Shown: in pieces, positions 1 to 6,508 of the stretch | Layout of the letters: each line of letters begins with the position of its first letter | How positions within the stretch are numbered: the first letter of the stretch is position 1 | Assembly (NCBI GenBank): GCA_002436205.1 | Contig: DJKT01000022.1 | Span: 1 to 13,395, forward strand | Direction of reading: 5' to 3' | DNA from: Candidatus Peribacter sp. UBA6535 | GTDB lineage: Bacteria; Patescibacteriota; Gracilibacteria; Peribacterales; Peribacteraceae | DNA length: 13,395 nt | Translations under genes and position numbers: made by a program | The notes under the pieces: generated by a model | Databases searched by the model: none | Told to the model about the DNA's origin: nothing | The model's input: only the letters and a program-made list of their open reading frames with translations

Positions 1-37
1 TGAAACATGGTGCTATTGTCTATTTTTTTGTACATAG

Positions 38-238
38 ATACAACTGTTTGTTATTTTCATTCTTCTCTTTCTCACCTCAGGCATGGCTCTTGCAGCACGA
101 ATCGGTACAATGAACGTATGTTCTTCCGCCCTACAGGACCGGCAGCCGATACACTCAAACGTATTCGCAGATCTCCTCCCTGTAGGAGGTTTAAGGTGCA
201 GACACGTGGAAAAGGAGAGTGTACGAAACTCATTATAG
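38..238 (+). other. Possible decayed or short secreted ORF upstream of the first gene
   Basis: This frame is open from after a TAG at 35-37 to a TAG at 236-238. It encodes a hydrophobic stretch (LFVIFILLFLTSG), then MALAA, which together look like a signal peptide, followed by about 45 residues containing two cysteines. The only ATG is at 83, too late to include most of the hydrophobic stretch. The sequence therefore looks like a secreted-protein 5' end whose start was lost, or a frame damaged by an indel. The pattern DRQP followed by an LRC motif faintly recalls DUF2914 domains, but that is a guess. Its end overlaps the start of the next gene, whose ribosome binding site lies inside it. Chance cannot be excluded. 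Confidence 0.22.
184..189 (+). promoter_or_regulatory. Perfect Shine-Dalgarno (AGGAGG) fixing the GTG start at 196
   Basis: AGGAGG lies six bases (TTTAAG) before a GTG at 196-198 in the frame of the long ORF. This is the only strong ribosome binding site seen in the window, and it decides the start of the first gene against the in-frame ATG codons at 7 and 118. Confidence 0.75.
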
Positions 239-1044
239 GTATCGGCCAAGTGCATCCCGTACTTAGTGGCAAGTTTGAGCGGTTTCAGGCGAGGCGTATT
301 GCCAACGTACAGGGGGAAATATTCGCACTGTCGCGGTTTCTTTCTCGTGAACTTGATGTCGTAAGTTTTGGGCAGGAAGGATATGCAGGCAAAGGTCTCG
401 CTCGGTTTCCGCAGGATATGCTGAGTAGACTAAAAGCTGCAGCTCGTCGTCGCAAAGATGTGAAACGCGTACTGCGCACGACGGCCTCTGCATGGCGCAA
501 GGCACTACACAAAGGTGATCAAAAAAAAGCAAAGGAGCAAGCTTCTGCCCTCAATGCCATTGCGCTGCTACAGGCGACGAACAAAGGAGTAACGATGTTC
601 CCTATAGAGCAAGCAGATGTACATAGCGCCATTGGGGAAGCGATAGCTCATTTGCAACATGAAATTGGACAGCTTGAGCGCAGTTCGCTCTATCAGTCTG
701 TATTGCAAAAGAGAGGAAAGGGTCTTACCAAAGAAGAATATGAAAGTACGGTAATGCGCAACAAACTCATTAAGCAGTTTAATAAAACCATCGCTCATCC
801 TCAGCGTGACAGATCTATTTTGCGAGAAGTCATTAAGCATTCAGGCAAAGACATCACTGTTTTCATTCTCGGAACAGGGCATCGTTCAGGGTTTTTAACC
901 CTTGCTGCAAAAGAATTACCCGAAGAGTATCTTCTTGCATGGCTTACACCTCCGAGTCTTTGGTGGTGGAAGGGGATGCTTCGTAAGATTGGGTGGATAG
1001 CGATCATCATTGTATCTGTATTGTCAACTACTCTCCACCCATAG
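196..1044 (+). CDS. Hypothetical protein, possibly TraB/ChaN-like, with C-terminal membrane anchor
   Basis: The product is 282 residues from the GTG at 196, chosen for its perfect Shine-Dalgarno. A longer frame reaches back to position 7, but the added residues look non-coding. A GIGQVH motif sits at residues 15-20, a QEG at 60-62, PIEQAD at 136-141 and GTGHRSG at 226-232. Two Gx-x-H glycine-histidine motifs at opposite ends with acidic residues between resemble the layout of the TraB/PrgY/ChaN-like superfamily, some members of which are metal-dependent peptidases or haem-binding proteins. The middle (about 75-200) is helical and rich in lysine and arginine. The C-terminus (about 265-280) is one hydrophobic segment, so a tail-anchored protein is likely. 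The 3' end overlaps the convergent next gene by 17 bp. The gene itself is well supported; the family is a tentative inference from motif spacing. Confidence 0.72.
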   Translation: MQTRGKGECTKLIIGIGQVHPVLSGKFERFQARRIANVQGEIFALSRFLSRELDVVSFGQEGYAGKGLARFPQDMLSRLKAAARRRKDVKRVLRTTASAWRKALHKGDQKKAKEQASALNAIALLQATNKGVTMFPIEQADVHSAIGEAIAHLQHEIGQLERSSLYQSVLQKRGKGLTKEEYESTVMRNKLIKQFNKTIAHPQRDRSILREVIKHSGKDITVFILGTGHRSGFLTLAAKELPEEYLLAWLTPPSLWWWKGMLRKIGWIAIIIVSVLSTTLHP

Positions 1045-1792
1045 CCTTTCTGATGCAATTTCCCCATTCCCTTGCAGCAACACCGCGACAGCTTTCTGCA
1101 TCTCGTCTTTGTGTTGCACGAGTGTCTATGCGCTCCCCCGAGAAGAACGATCGTACTCGATAGGACTCACGAATCATTTTGAGCTCACGAGGATTTGCCC
1201 TTATTTGTGTTTTGAGGCGTGTGCGTTGAGCTCTATTCAACCGTTGCAGCTCTATTTGCAAATCAGATTCCTCCTTCGCTTTTACTGCATCTCCAATTTG
1301 TTTCGTGCGTTCTTGTACAGAACTTCTTCGGCGACGGATATTCGCTGCCCTGCTGGCTTCTGATATTTTACGACTGATACAGCGTCTGAGCGTTCCAAGT
1401 TTAGGTCCGGGCTGTACAACTTCCATTGCCTCGATATTCAGAGATTCTCTGCATTCAAGATTATACTGCTCCCGAGTAGCATTAGAAGTTATGGCACCCT
1501 CTCCGAGCATTTCTTTCTGTCTTTCTAAGACCTCTTTCAGTATTTCCTTTTCCTTTGGATCAATAGAAGAGCGTCTGCGTTTTGCTTCTGCTCGAGTTTT
1601 TGCTTTTGCAGTCTTGAGTCGGATACAACGCCAAAGATCTCCTTTTGTCCTTCCTGGTTGCAGGATAACTCCTATGAGGTTCATTTCTTCTCGACATTCC
1701 ATCTCAAACAGACTCATGCCAACTAGCTCCTCCTCTGCCAGTGCAGATACAGGTACTAGTGCCAACGCCATAACAATCACAAGTCTGCGCAT
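1028..1792 (-). CDS. Secreted protein with duplicated cysteine-pair module
   Basis: The product is 254 residues from the ATG at 1792. A TTG start seven codons upstream is possible but has no support. Residues 1-19 are a typical signal peptide ending in ALA before a run of glutamates. Two copies of a module of about 45 residues follow, at 31-76 and 112-158. Each starts ECRE, has a second cysteine in RCI about 23 residues later, and ends in an arginine-rich tract plus SS (RRRSS). Cysteines are C33/C56 and C114/C138. A third, shorter pair (C235/C246) lies near the C-terminus in a similar CxxxxxxxxxxCI pattern. The even spacing suggests disulfides in an exported protein. The rest is charged and probably helical. 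A TAAAAT hexamer seven bases before the ATG and no Shine-Dalgarno suggest a leaderless mRNA. I do not recognise the family. Confidence 0.78.
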   Translation of the reverse strand: MRRLVIVMALALVPVSALAEEELVGMSLFEMECREEMNLIGVILQPGRTKGDLWRCIRLKTAKAKTRAEAKRRRSSIDPKEKEILKEVLERQKEMLGEGAITSNATREQYNLECRESLNIEAMEVVQPGPKLGTLRRCISRKISEASRAANIRRRRSSVQERTKQIGDAVKAKEESDLQIELQRLNRAQRTRLKTQIRANPRELKMIRESYRVRSFFSGERIDTRATQRRDAESCRGVAAREWGNCIRKAMGGE

Positions 1793-1799
1793 ATTCGCT

Positions 1800-1805
1800 A
1801 TTTTA
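1800..1805 (-). promoter_or_regulatory. Putative -10 element (TAAAAT) for the secreted cysteine-pair gene
   Basis: Read on the minus strand, TAAAAT ends seven bases (AGCGAAT) before the ATG at 1792, so transcription would start at or near the start codon. No convincing -35 element is seen. Confidence 0.4.
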
Positions 1806-1840
1806 ACGCGCAAAACCTATGGTTACAAACGTAAACAGGG

Positions 1841-1847
1841 TATAAAT
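1841..1847 (+). promoter_or_regulatory. Putative -10 element (TATAAAT) for the lipoprotein gene at 1856
   Basis: TATAAAT lies nine bases before the ATG, with no Shine-Dalgarno between them, which fits a leaderless or nearly leaderless transcript. The -35 region is weak. Confidence 0.45.
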
Positions 1848-1855
1848 AGCACCCA

Positions 1856-2434
1856 ATGCCACTATTATATCTCTTCGTTGCTACAATACTCTCTGCGTGT
1901 ACTGCCAATATTTCTCAGCAGGTGGAGCCATTGGACATTGTACGGGAACTCGCCTTCGAAGATGCACCGGAGGTACAGTTGAATCTTCTAGAGAGTGGTA
2001 ACACGTTTCTCGGAAAATTTTCGACGAATAGTGCACTCAACAGTCAGCGCAATTTTATAGCAGACTTTCATGGAGAGGTACGCATAACACTGTATCTAAA
2101 TAAGAAAGTAGAGTGTACGTGGTGGGCAGAAGGTCGCATTACAGATCCAACAGTCTATGATGGTGTGAATGGATTCCTAGAGGCATATACAACACTGTGT
2201 ACAGGGAAACTACAACGTGATGGAAGTTTTGAGTTTCAAGGGGCATACGCAACTGAGGGGCCAAGTGAAGAAAGTGATGAGACATTTACTCTCATTGGCA
2301 TTGCATCAGATGAAATGGTTCAGGGTAGACTACTTATTGGGGGTTTGTTACGAAACACGGTAACGCTAAACGATCCCTCAGCATTACTCGAAGGGGACCG
2401 TGGAGTGCTCTATGAAGCAGTGTTCTTAGAGTAA
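1856..2434 (+). CDS. Putative lipoprotein of unknown function
   Basis: The product is 192 residues. The N-terminus is a short lipoprotein signal peptide with lipobox LSAC and the predicted lipidated cysteine at residue 15, so the mature protein should be membrane-anchored on the outside. The mature part has alternating polar and hydrophobic stretches (for example RITLYLNKKVECTWWAEG, and a GSFEFQGAY-type strand), glycine turns and two further cysteines. This suggests a beta-rich domain of lipocalin- or avidin-like character, but I do not recognise a named family. The start is supported by the lipobox position and by the TATAAAT element just upstream. The 3' end overlaps the convergent lipoprotein gene by 9 bp, with no terminator between them. 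Confidence 0.8.
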   Translation: MPLLYLFVATILSACTANISQQVEPLDIVRELAFEDAPEVQLNLLESGNTFLGKFSTNSALNSQRNFIADFHGEVRITLYLNKKVECTWWAEGRITDPTVYDGVNGFLEAYTTLCTGKLQRDGSFEFQGAYATEGPSEESDETFTLIGIASDEMVQGRLLIGGLLRNTVTLNDPSALLEGDRGVLYEAVFLE

Positions 2435-2854
2435 GACTTCTAATACCTGTGCAAACAGAGCGATAGCCTCTTCGATATCTGCAGTCAGTTTTAGTACTTC
2501 GTGGTGGTCGCCTTTCAGTAGGGGCTCTCTATCTGCTAGATCTACGTAGTACTTTAGTGCTTCTATATCAGAAGAAAATGCTTCGATGGCCTCCGAGAGT
2601 GCATCTTTTGTTTCGTTATCCATATCCGCAGTTAGCTCTACAACCAAATCACGTACTTCAACTGCCTCTTTATAAGAGAGGAGTAGTGCCTGCGCTTCGG
2701 TGATCTCTGGTTGCTCCAAAGCCTCTTGAGCTTCTTGTTTCAATTCTGTTCCAGATTCTCCTGCTTCTATTTGTATTTTGGGAGCAGATTCCTCATTAGC
2801 AGTGCATGCTGCAAGAAGCACGGTAGCGGCGCCAATACTGATCAATTTCAACAT
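2426..2854 (-). CDS. Small acidic lipoprotein of unknown function
   Basis: The product is 142 residues. The signal peptide ends in lipobox LAAC with the predicted lipidated cysteine at residue 17. The mature part is strongly acidic: a glutamate-rich linker (about 20-55) is followed by helices with heptad-like leucine, alanine and valine spacing (about 55-142), suggesting a small helical or coiled-coil domain outside the membrane. There are no cysteines after the lipobox and no recognisable catalytic motif. The start is supported by the lipobox and by TATACT seven bases upstream; there is no Shine-Dalgarno. It converges on, and overlaps by 9 bp, the lipoprotein gene to its left, and diverges from the small anchored-protein gene at 2975. 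Confidence 0.78.
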   Translation of the reverse strand: MLKLISIGAATVLLAACTANEESAPKIQIEAGESGTELKQEAQEALEQPEITEAQALLLSYKEAVEVRDLVVELTADMDNETKDALSEAIEAFSSDIEALKYYVDLADREPLLKGDHHEVLKLTADIEEAIALFAQVLEVLL

Positions 2855-2861
2855 CTGCGCC

Positions 2862-2867
2862 AGTATA
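2862..2867 (-). promoter_or_regulatory. Putative -10 element (TATACT) for the acidic lipoprotein gene
   Basis: On the minus strand TATACT is followed by seven bases (GGCGCAG) and then the ATG at 2854. This is close to the sigma-70 consensus and would place the transcription start at the start codon. Confidence 0.5.
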
Positions 2868-2905
2868 GAGGCCGATTAAAGCTACAGAAAGGCTAAATCA
2901 GAGTA

Positions 2906-2934
2906 TTTACTTAAATTAGCAAATATGTTATAAT
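2906..2934 (+). promoter_or_regulatory. Promoter for the small anchored-protein gene at 2975
   Basis: A consensus TATAAT at 2929-2934 is preceded, 17 bases upstream, by TTTACT at 2906-2911 (four of six matches to TTGACA). The predicted leader is about 35 nt, A/T-rich, and lacks a Shine-Dalgarno. This is the only protein gene in the window with a good promoter set well back from its start codon. Confidence 0.55.
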
Positions 2935-2974
2935 ATACAACGTAAACACATATTATTCTTTTCCAAATACGCTC

Positions 2975-3349
2975 ATGAAGCGATGTAATTCCTATCAATC
3001 ATTAGCACTCGTTGCTCTCGTAGCAGCTATCGGTGGCTATATTGGTGCCTCTGTCAGTACTGCGTACGTAACAGGCAACGGCTATGGTCATCAAAGCCAG
3101 CGTGCTACAGAACAGGATGTTTATGATCTTGATCATGAACTTCGTGTACAGGATCGACGCAATGCACGTCTCCAAGCTCAGCAAGAAGCAGAAGCAATAC
3201 ATGCTGCTGCTGAAGACGTTGAAGTGGAGCTCGATGCGCGCGATCACTACCGTGCGTATCGTATCTGCGAAAACCGTGGATACACGCGCAGCCGTTTTCA
3301 CGCTTGTATAGACTCTATTCTCAACACAGGAGAATACAACGGTACCTAA
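2975..3349 (+). CDS. Small membrane-anchored or secreted protein, unknown function
   Basis: The product is 124 residues. A hydrophobic segment at about 9-32, rich in alanine and glycine, is either a signal peptide or an N-terminal anchor. A helical, alanine- and glutamine-rich charged region (about 45-90, RLQAQQEAEAIHAAAE) looks coiled-coil. The C-terminus carries two cysteines, C98 and C111, in the context CENRGY and ACIDSIL. The C...CI arrangement resembles the cysteine pairs of the secreted protein encoded at 1028-1792, though the similarity is short. The gene is followed by a strong hairpin terminator at 3373-3409, so it is probably a single-gene unit. No Shine-Dalgarno precedes the ATG. 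I do not recognise the family. Confidence 0.72.
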   Translation: MKRCNSYQSLALVALVAAIGGYIGASVSTAYVTGNGYGHQSQRATEQDVYDLDHELRVQDRRNARLQAQQEAEAIHAAAEDVEVELDARDHYRAYRICENRGYTRSRFHACIDSILNTGEYNGT

Positions 3350-3372
3350 ATTTGATCTAATCGATCAATAAA

Positions 3373-3409
3373 AAAGATGGATGACTCTCAAAGTCGTTCA
3401 TCTTTTCTT
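3373..3409 (+). terminator. Rho-independent terminator
   Basis: A 14-bp stem (3373-3386 with 3392-3405, including two G-U type positions) closes a five-base loop, CTCAA, and runs into a T-rich tract ending at 3409. It ends transcription of the small anchored-protein gene just before rlmN. The stem is A-rich at its base, so it could also work in the other direction. Confidence 0.8.
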
Positions 3410-3410
3410 A

Positions 3411-3416
3411 TAGGAT
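3411..3416 (+). promoter_or_regulatory. -10-like TAGGAT or Shine-Dalgarno AGGA before rlmN
   Basis: TAGGAT ends six bases before the rlmN ATG. Read as a -10 element it fits the leaderless pattern of neighbouring genes. Read as a ribosome binding site, AGGA at 3412-3415 is seven bases from the ATG, also a normal spacing. The sequence alone cannot decide between them. Confidence 0.35.
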
Positions 3417-3422
3417 ACTGAT

Positions 3423-4493
3423 ATGACTGACGCTCCGCTCAATAGGCACGATATCTTCGTAAAGCGGTTTCCAAGTGAGCCTAGCTTTAGACTAAAGCAA
3501 ATTGAGAAGGCATATTTTACCGAATCGATGACGGGGTGGGAAGATGTGACAACTCTCAGTAAAGAAATGCGAGAGGTACTCGAAAAGGAAATCCCATGGA
3601 TAAGTTGCACTCCGGTCAAAACACTTTCGAGTGCAGCAGGAGATACGCACAAGGTCGTGCTTGCAGGTATCGATGAGCAGATGTTTGAAAGTGTGCTCAT
3701 GCGTAACAAGCGTGATCAGTGGACGATATGTGTATCATCTCAAATTGGCTGTGCTATGGGCTGCACGTTTTGTGCAACGGGAACGATGGGACTAAAACGC
3801 AGTTTAAGTTCTGATGAAATTGCCGATCAGTATAGGTTCTGGAAACAGTTTCTCACAGAGCACCCAGAGCTCCCACAGCGAATTTCCAATGTGGTATTTA
3901 TGGGAATGGGAGAGCCTATGGTGAACATCGAAAATGTAAAAAAAGCGATTCACACCTGGTTAGATCATACAGACTTAGGGCCTACCAAGATTACGGTTTC
4001 GACTGTTGGAGTGCTTCCTGTACTTGAGGGAATCCTAACAGACCCCGATTGGCCACCAGTACGTATAGCCATCTCTCTGCATAGCCCAGAGGAAGAAAGC
4101 CGCCGAAAGATTGTCCCGACCACTGCACCAAACTTTCATACGAGGCTAGCGCAGTGGACAAAAGATTATGCGCTAGAGCACGGCAATCGCCGGCATCATG
4201 TCACGTTTGAATACACGCTGATCTCCGGAGTAAATGATAACGAAGAGGAGGCAAAGCGCCTCGTCAAATTTATCAAAACAACCAGTGCGGTAAAAGTGAA
4301 TGTTATCCCACTTAATCTTGTTGCCGGAAAAGAATTTACGGCGAGCCCTCGGGAGGGGATCGAAAAATTTAAAACAGTTCTTCTCAATGCAGGAATAGAT
4401 GTTACAGAGCGAAAAACCATGGGGCAAGATATTGCCGCTGCTTGTGGTCAATTAGCTCTCACTATCAAAAGTGATGGTAAGGTTGTGGGGTAG
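3423..4493 (+). CDS. rlmN: Dual-specificity 23S rRNA/tRNA adenine C2-methyltransferase RlmN
   Basis: This radical-SAM enzyme makes 2-methyladenosine in 23S rRNA (A2503 in E. coli) and, in well-studied homologues, at A37 of some tRNAs. The product is 356 residues, close to family length. The iron-sulfur cluster motif CxxxCxxC is C110, C114 and C117, following the hallmark CVSSQIGC. GMGEP (161-165) is the SAM-contacting motif. STVGVLP (193-199) and AISLHSP (216-222) are also typical. The second conserved cysteine, which carries the methyl group through a protein intermediate, is C341 in DIAAACGQL. All catalytic residues are present, so the enzyme should be active. It stands alone: a terminator lies upstream, and the downstream tRNA is on the opposite strand, only a few bases from its stop. 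Confidence 0.97.
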   Translation: MTDAPLNRHDIFVKRFPSEPSFRLKQIEKAYFTESMTGWEDVTTLSKEMREVLEKEIPWISCTPVKTLSSAAGDTHKVVLAGIDEQMFESVLMRNKRDQWTICVSSQIGCAMGCTFCATGTMGLKRSLSSDEIADQYRFWKQFLTEHPELPQRISNVVFMGMGEPMVNIENVKKAIHTWLDHTDLGPTKITVSTVGVLPVLEGILTDPDWPPVRIAISLHSPEEESRRKIVPTTAPNFHTRLAQWTKDYALEHGNRRHHVTFEYTLISGVNDNEEEAKRLVKFIKTTSAVKVNVIPLNLVAGKEFTASPREGIEKFKTVLLNAGIDVTERKTMGQDIAAACGQLALTIKSDGKVVG

Positions 4494-4498
4494 TTCTT

Positions 4499-4573
4499 TG
4501 GCTCCCGGGGTCGGATTCGAACCGACGACTAATGCGTTAACAGCGCACTGCTCTACCGCTGAGCTACCCGGGA
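4499..4573 (-). tRNA. tRNA-Asn (anticodon GTT)
   Basis: The minus strand folds into a complete cloverleaf: acceptor TCCCGGG with CCCGGGA, D stem GCTC/GAGC, anticodon stem GTGCG/CGCAT (one G-U pair), anticodon loop CTGTTAA with anticodon GTT, and T stem GTCGG/CCGAC with loop TTCGAAT. The discriminator is G at 4502 and the CCA end is encoded at 4501-4499. The tRNA is 72 nt without CCA. It converges on rlmN, whose stop is five bases away. No attachment-site duplication or integrase is seen nearby. Confidence 0.96.
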
Positions 4574-4589
4574 TTATTCTTTCCAACGC

Positions 4590-4595
4590 ATTATA
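4590..4595 (-). promoter_or_regulatory. Putative -10 element (TATAAT) for tRNA-Asn
   Basis: A consensus TATAAT on the minus strand ends 16 bases before the mature 5' end of the tRNA, leaving room for a short leader removed by RNase P. No good -35 element is visible. The region 4574-4629 holds nothing else recognisable. Confidence 0.45.
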
Positions 4596-4629
4596 TACAT
4601 TTGAAGCTCCGCATACAGGGGATTATTGA

Positions 4630-5952
4630 CTATTTCGGTGTGTGCTTGCATACCCCTCCCGCACACACATTCCTTCTCTTAGCGATTTTGCCGTAGACAA
4701 TCCTGCCCACAGGGGCAACACCTGGGATATAGAGCAGGGGAGTGATCAGTTTGATTGATGGCAGATTCCAGGAGAGCTTGCGGAAGGCATCGAACCCTCT
4801 GAAGTATTTCCCCTTAGGAGTTTTGATATGCATCGCTCTATCGAGATCTGCTTCGGCAACATTCGGTGCATGTTTCGATTTCATGGTCGTATCACGGAAG
4901 TCGACAGGTTTCGTACGTTCAAGAACATCCATCAGTTGCACCATAAAGATACTGCGCTGACACAGACCACAGGCACCGTCATACAATATGATAATTTTAC
5001 CTTTCCATCTTTTGTTTGCCATACGTTTAAAGGCATTCCAGTCATCATCTAGTAGTAGCCCAATAAACCCTGTGCTCATTGCATAGGGGAACGCACCAAC
5101 ATCCATTAAGACAAAGATGCCCCAGTGGAATGCAAGCCCTCCAAGAATGAGCCAGCGTTTTAAGGAGTGGCGACGTATCCACATGGGCAGTACGTACCAC
5201 GTCTCTCTGGGGACAAGCATCAGTATCCACGCAAATTCCCAGACGAGTGTGTAGAAGACTGCATAGGGTGAGAACCACGCCCAACTATCCATAATTTCTT
5301 TTGGCCACCTGGCGAAGTGCGTGTGATGAAAACCAGCCTCTACCACAGTACCATCCATCCACATTGTTCCCTGTAACTTATCCCATGCAGAGGTAACGTA
5401 GATAATGAGGAACTGCCAAAGCAGTAGACGGTATGGCCAGATATTGGTCTTAAGAGGCTTGAGATACTTTCCGGTTTCTTTCCAGCTTTTCCACTGCTTC
5501 TCGAGTCTCGATACAGAAAACGCACTGATCTCCGGAGCGATCATCAAAAAGAGTCCAAAGGTTCGTAGTACGGTGTCTCCACCTCCAAGAGGCTGTAGAT
5601 TTCTTTCATGAAACGAAAAGAGGAGCAGTACGGAGATGATCGTCATCAGCCTTGGCCATATACCAATCATCATAGAGATAAGACTGACGACCAGTATCGA
5701 CCACAGTAGTATGACTGCAGTGGGGTCTGTGATGTACTGCAATATCGTAAAGCGATATTCGCTACGGAAGACGAGGTAGCCAAGATCTTGGGGCAATATC
5801 CCTGCATCAGAGTAATAGCGTACGACGTCCCCAGAAGTTCCCAGTAGAAAAATCAGTACCACAAACGCCCATGCAATGCGCATAAGGCCGAATCCAGCAG
5901 CAGAAACTTCCTCAAAGAAAAACCGATCAAGATAAGAAATTACACGTTTCAT
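4630..5952 (-). CDS. HTTM-domain membrane protein fused to a DCC (DUF393) thiol-disulfide domain
   Basis: The product is 440 residues from the ATG at 5952, which overlaps the stop of the upstream gene as ATGA; an in-frame ATG at 5997 inside that gene is unlikely to be used. Residues 1-305 form a polytopic domain of the HTTM (vitamin-K-dependent gamma-carboxylase-like) type, with about seven or eight hydrophobic segments and typical loop motifs such as YYSDAGILP (46-54) and SFHERN (113-118). Residues 318-440 are a DCC-family domain with the signature LYDGACGLC (323-331), whose C328/C331 form a CxxC redox pair; two more cysteines, C430 and C435, lie at the end. HTTM and DCC domains are known to occur together in bacteria, but the reaction is not established. 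The role is therefore inferred: membrane-linked thiol or modification chemistry together with the small upstream protein. Confidence 0.9.
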   Translation of the reverse strand: MKRVISYLDRFFFEEVSAAGFGLMRIAWAFVVLIFLLGTSGDVVRYYSDAGILPQDLGYLVFRSEYRFTILQYITDPTAVILLWSILVVSLISMMIGIWPRLMTIISVLLLFSFHERNLQPLGGGDTVLRTFGLFLMIAPEISAFSVSRLEKQWKSWKETGKYLKPLKTNIWPYRLLLWQFLIIYVTSAWDKLQGTMWMDGTVVEAGFHHTHFARWPKEIMDSWAWFSPYAVFYTLVWEFAWILMLVPRETWYVLPMWIRRHSLKRWLILGGLAFHWGIFVLMDVGAFPYAMSTGFIGLLLDDDWNAFKRMANKRWKGKIIILYDGACGLCQRSIFMVQLMDVLERTKPVDFRDTTMKSKHAPNVAEADLDRAMHIKTPKGKYFRGFDAFRKLSWNLPSIKLITPLLYIPGVAPVGRIVYGKIAKRRNVCAGGVCKHTPK

Positions 5953-6494
5953 GGGATCGAAGGACACGTTGTTTGTAGAAGTTCCATTTCTCGCCAATCA
6001 GGCTCCCAAGCATTCCACCATGCAGTACTTTGTGTCACTTCATTTTTTGGAATAATGAACCAGCGCTTACGTAAACGCATACGTGTTCCTGCTGGGATTC
6101 CTCGAGTTCTGCACAAATCATGCACGTAGCGCTCTTGTAGTGGTTCGTTATTCTCATCTTCCATTCGTCGCATGATTTTGAGCTCCGGAGCGCGTTGCCA
6201 CCATCCGACAGTTTTTTCATTGAGTGTATATATGTTGACCCATGTCTCGTCGCTTACTTGGCGATCAAATTTCATCTCTATAACACGGCGCAATGGATCT
6301 GGTGAAAATAGGTTCCACCGTTGCCATTGTGAGGTGATTAATATGTACGGTCGTACATAATTTCGTTTACTGTTCATCCACTCCAAAATAGGTGTTCCCT
6401 CGACGTGGTACAAACTGTAAACAAATACTGCGACAATATGCCAGACAACAAAGAGAGCTATTATTATTTTAATAAATCTTCTTAGGAAGGGCAT
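5949..6494 (-). CDS. HTTM-associated small membrane protein
   Basis: The product is 181 residues. A single transmembrane segment at about 8-28 is followed by a soluble domain, probably outside the membrane. It contains QWQRWNLFSPDP (56-67), a tryptophan-rich motif of the QxWxLFSPxP kind seen in small proteins encoded beside HTTM genes. The C-terminal half contains several tryptophans and a basic RMRLRKRW stretch. Two cysteines (in HDLCRT and TTCPSIP) could pair. The stop codon overlaps the start of the HTTM-DCC gene as ATGA, so the two are co-transcribed and translationally coupled, supporting a joint complex. The start follows TACAAT by six bases and there is no Shine-Dalgarno. The function is unknown; the assignment rests on the motif and the gene pairing. 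Confidence 0.85.
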   Translation of the reverse strand: MPFLRRFIKIIIALFVVWHIVAVFVYSLYHVEGTPILEWMNSKRNYVRPYILITSQWQRWNLFSPDPLRRVIEMKFDRQVSDETWVNIYTLNEKTVGWWQRAPELKIMRRMEDENNEPLQERYVHDLCRTRGIPAGTRMRLRKRWFIIPKNEVTQSTAWWNAWEPDWREMELLQTTCPSIP

Positions 6495-6500
6495 GGATGT

Positions 6501-6506
6501 ATTGTA
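6501..6506 (-). promoter_or_regulatory. Putative -10 element (TACAAT) for the HTTM gene pair
   Basis: On the minus strand TACAAT is followed by six bases (ACATCC) and the ATG at 6494. The upstream -35 region falls inside the heptanucleotide repeat and matches the consensus poorly. Confidence 0.45.
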
Positions 6507-6508
6507 AG

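Noticed and set aside
7..195. N-terminal extension of the first gene back to the ATG at 7 (or the ATG at 118)
   Set aside because: The added residues are compositionally odd, there is no Shine-Dalgarno or close -10 element at either ATG, and a perfect AGGAGG precedes the GTG at 196.
1305..1982. Long plus-strand ORF opposite the secreted cysteine-pair gene
   Set aside because: It is antisense to a gene with a signal peptide and internal repeats; its product is a serine/arginine/phenylalanine-rich shadow with no start signal.
4499..4573. tRNA-Asn as an integration site of a mobile element
   Set aside because: No integrase, no duplicated tRNA 3' end and no phage-like genes were seen on either side.
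5953..5997. Longer start for the HTTM-DCC protein at 5997
   Set aside because: It would lie inside the upstream gene. The ATG at 5952 makes a classic ATGA overlap and begins a sensible N-terminus.
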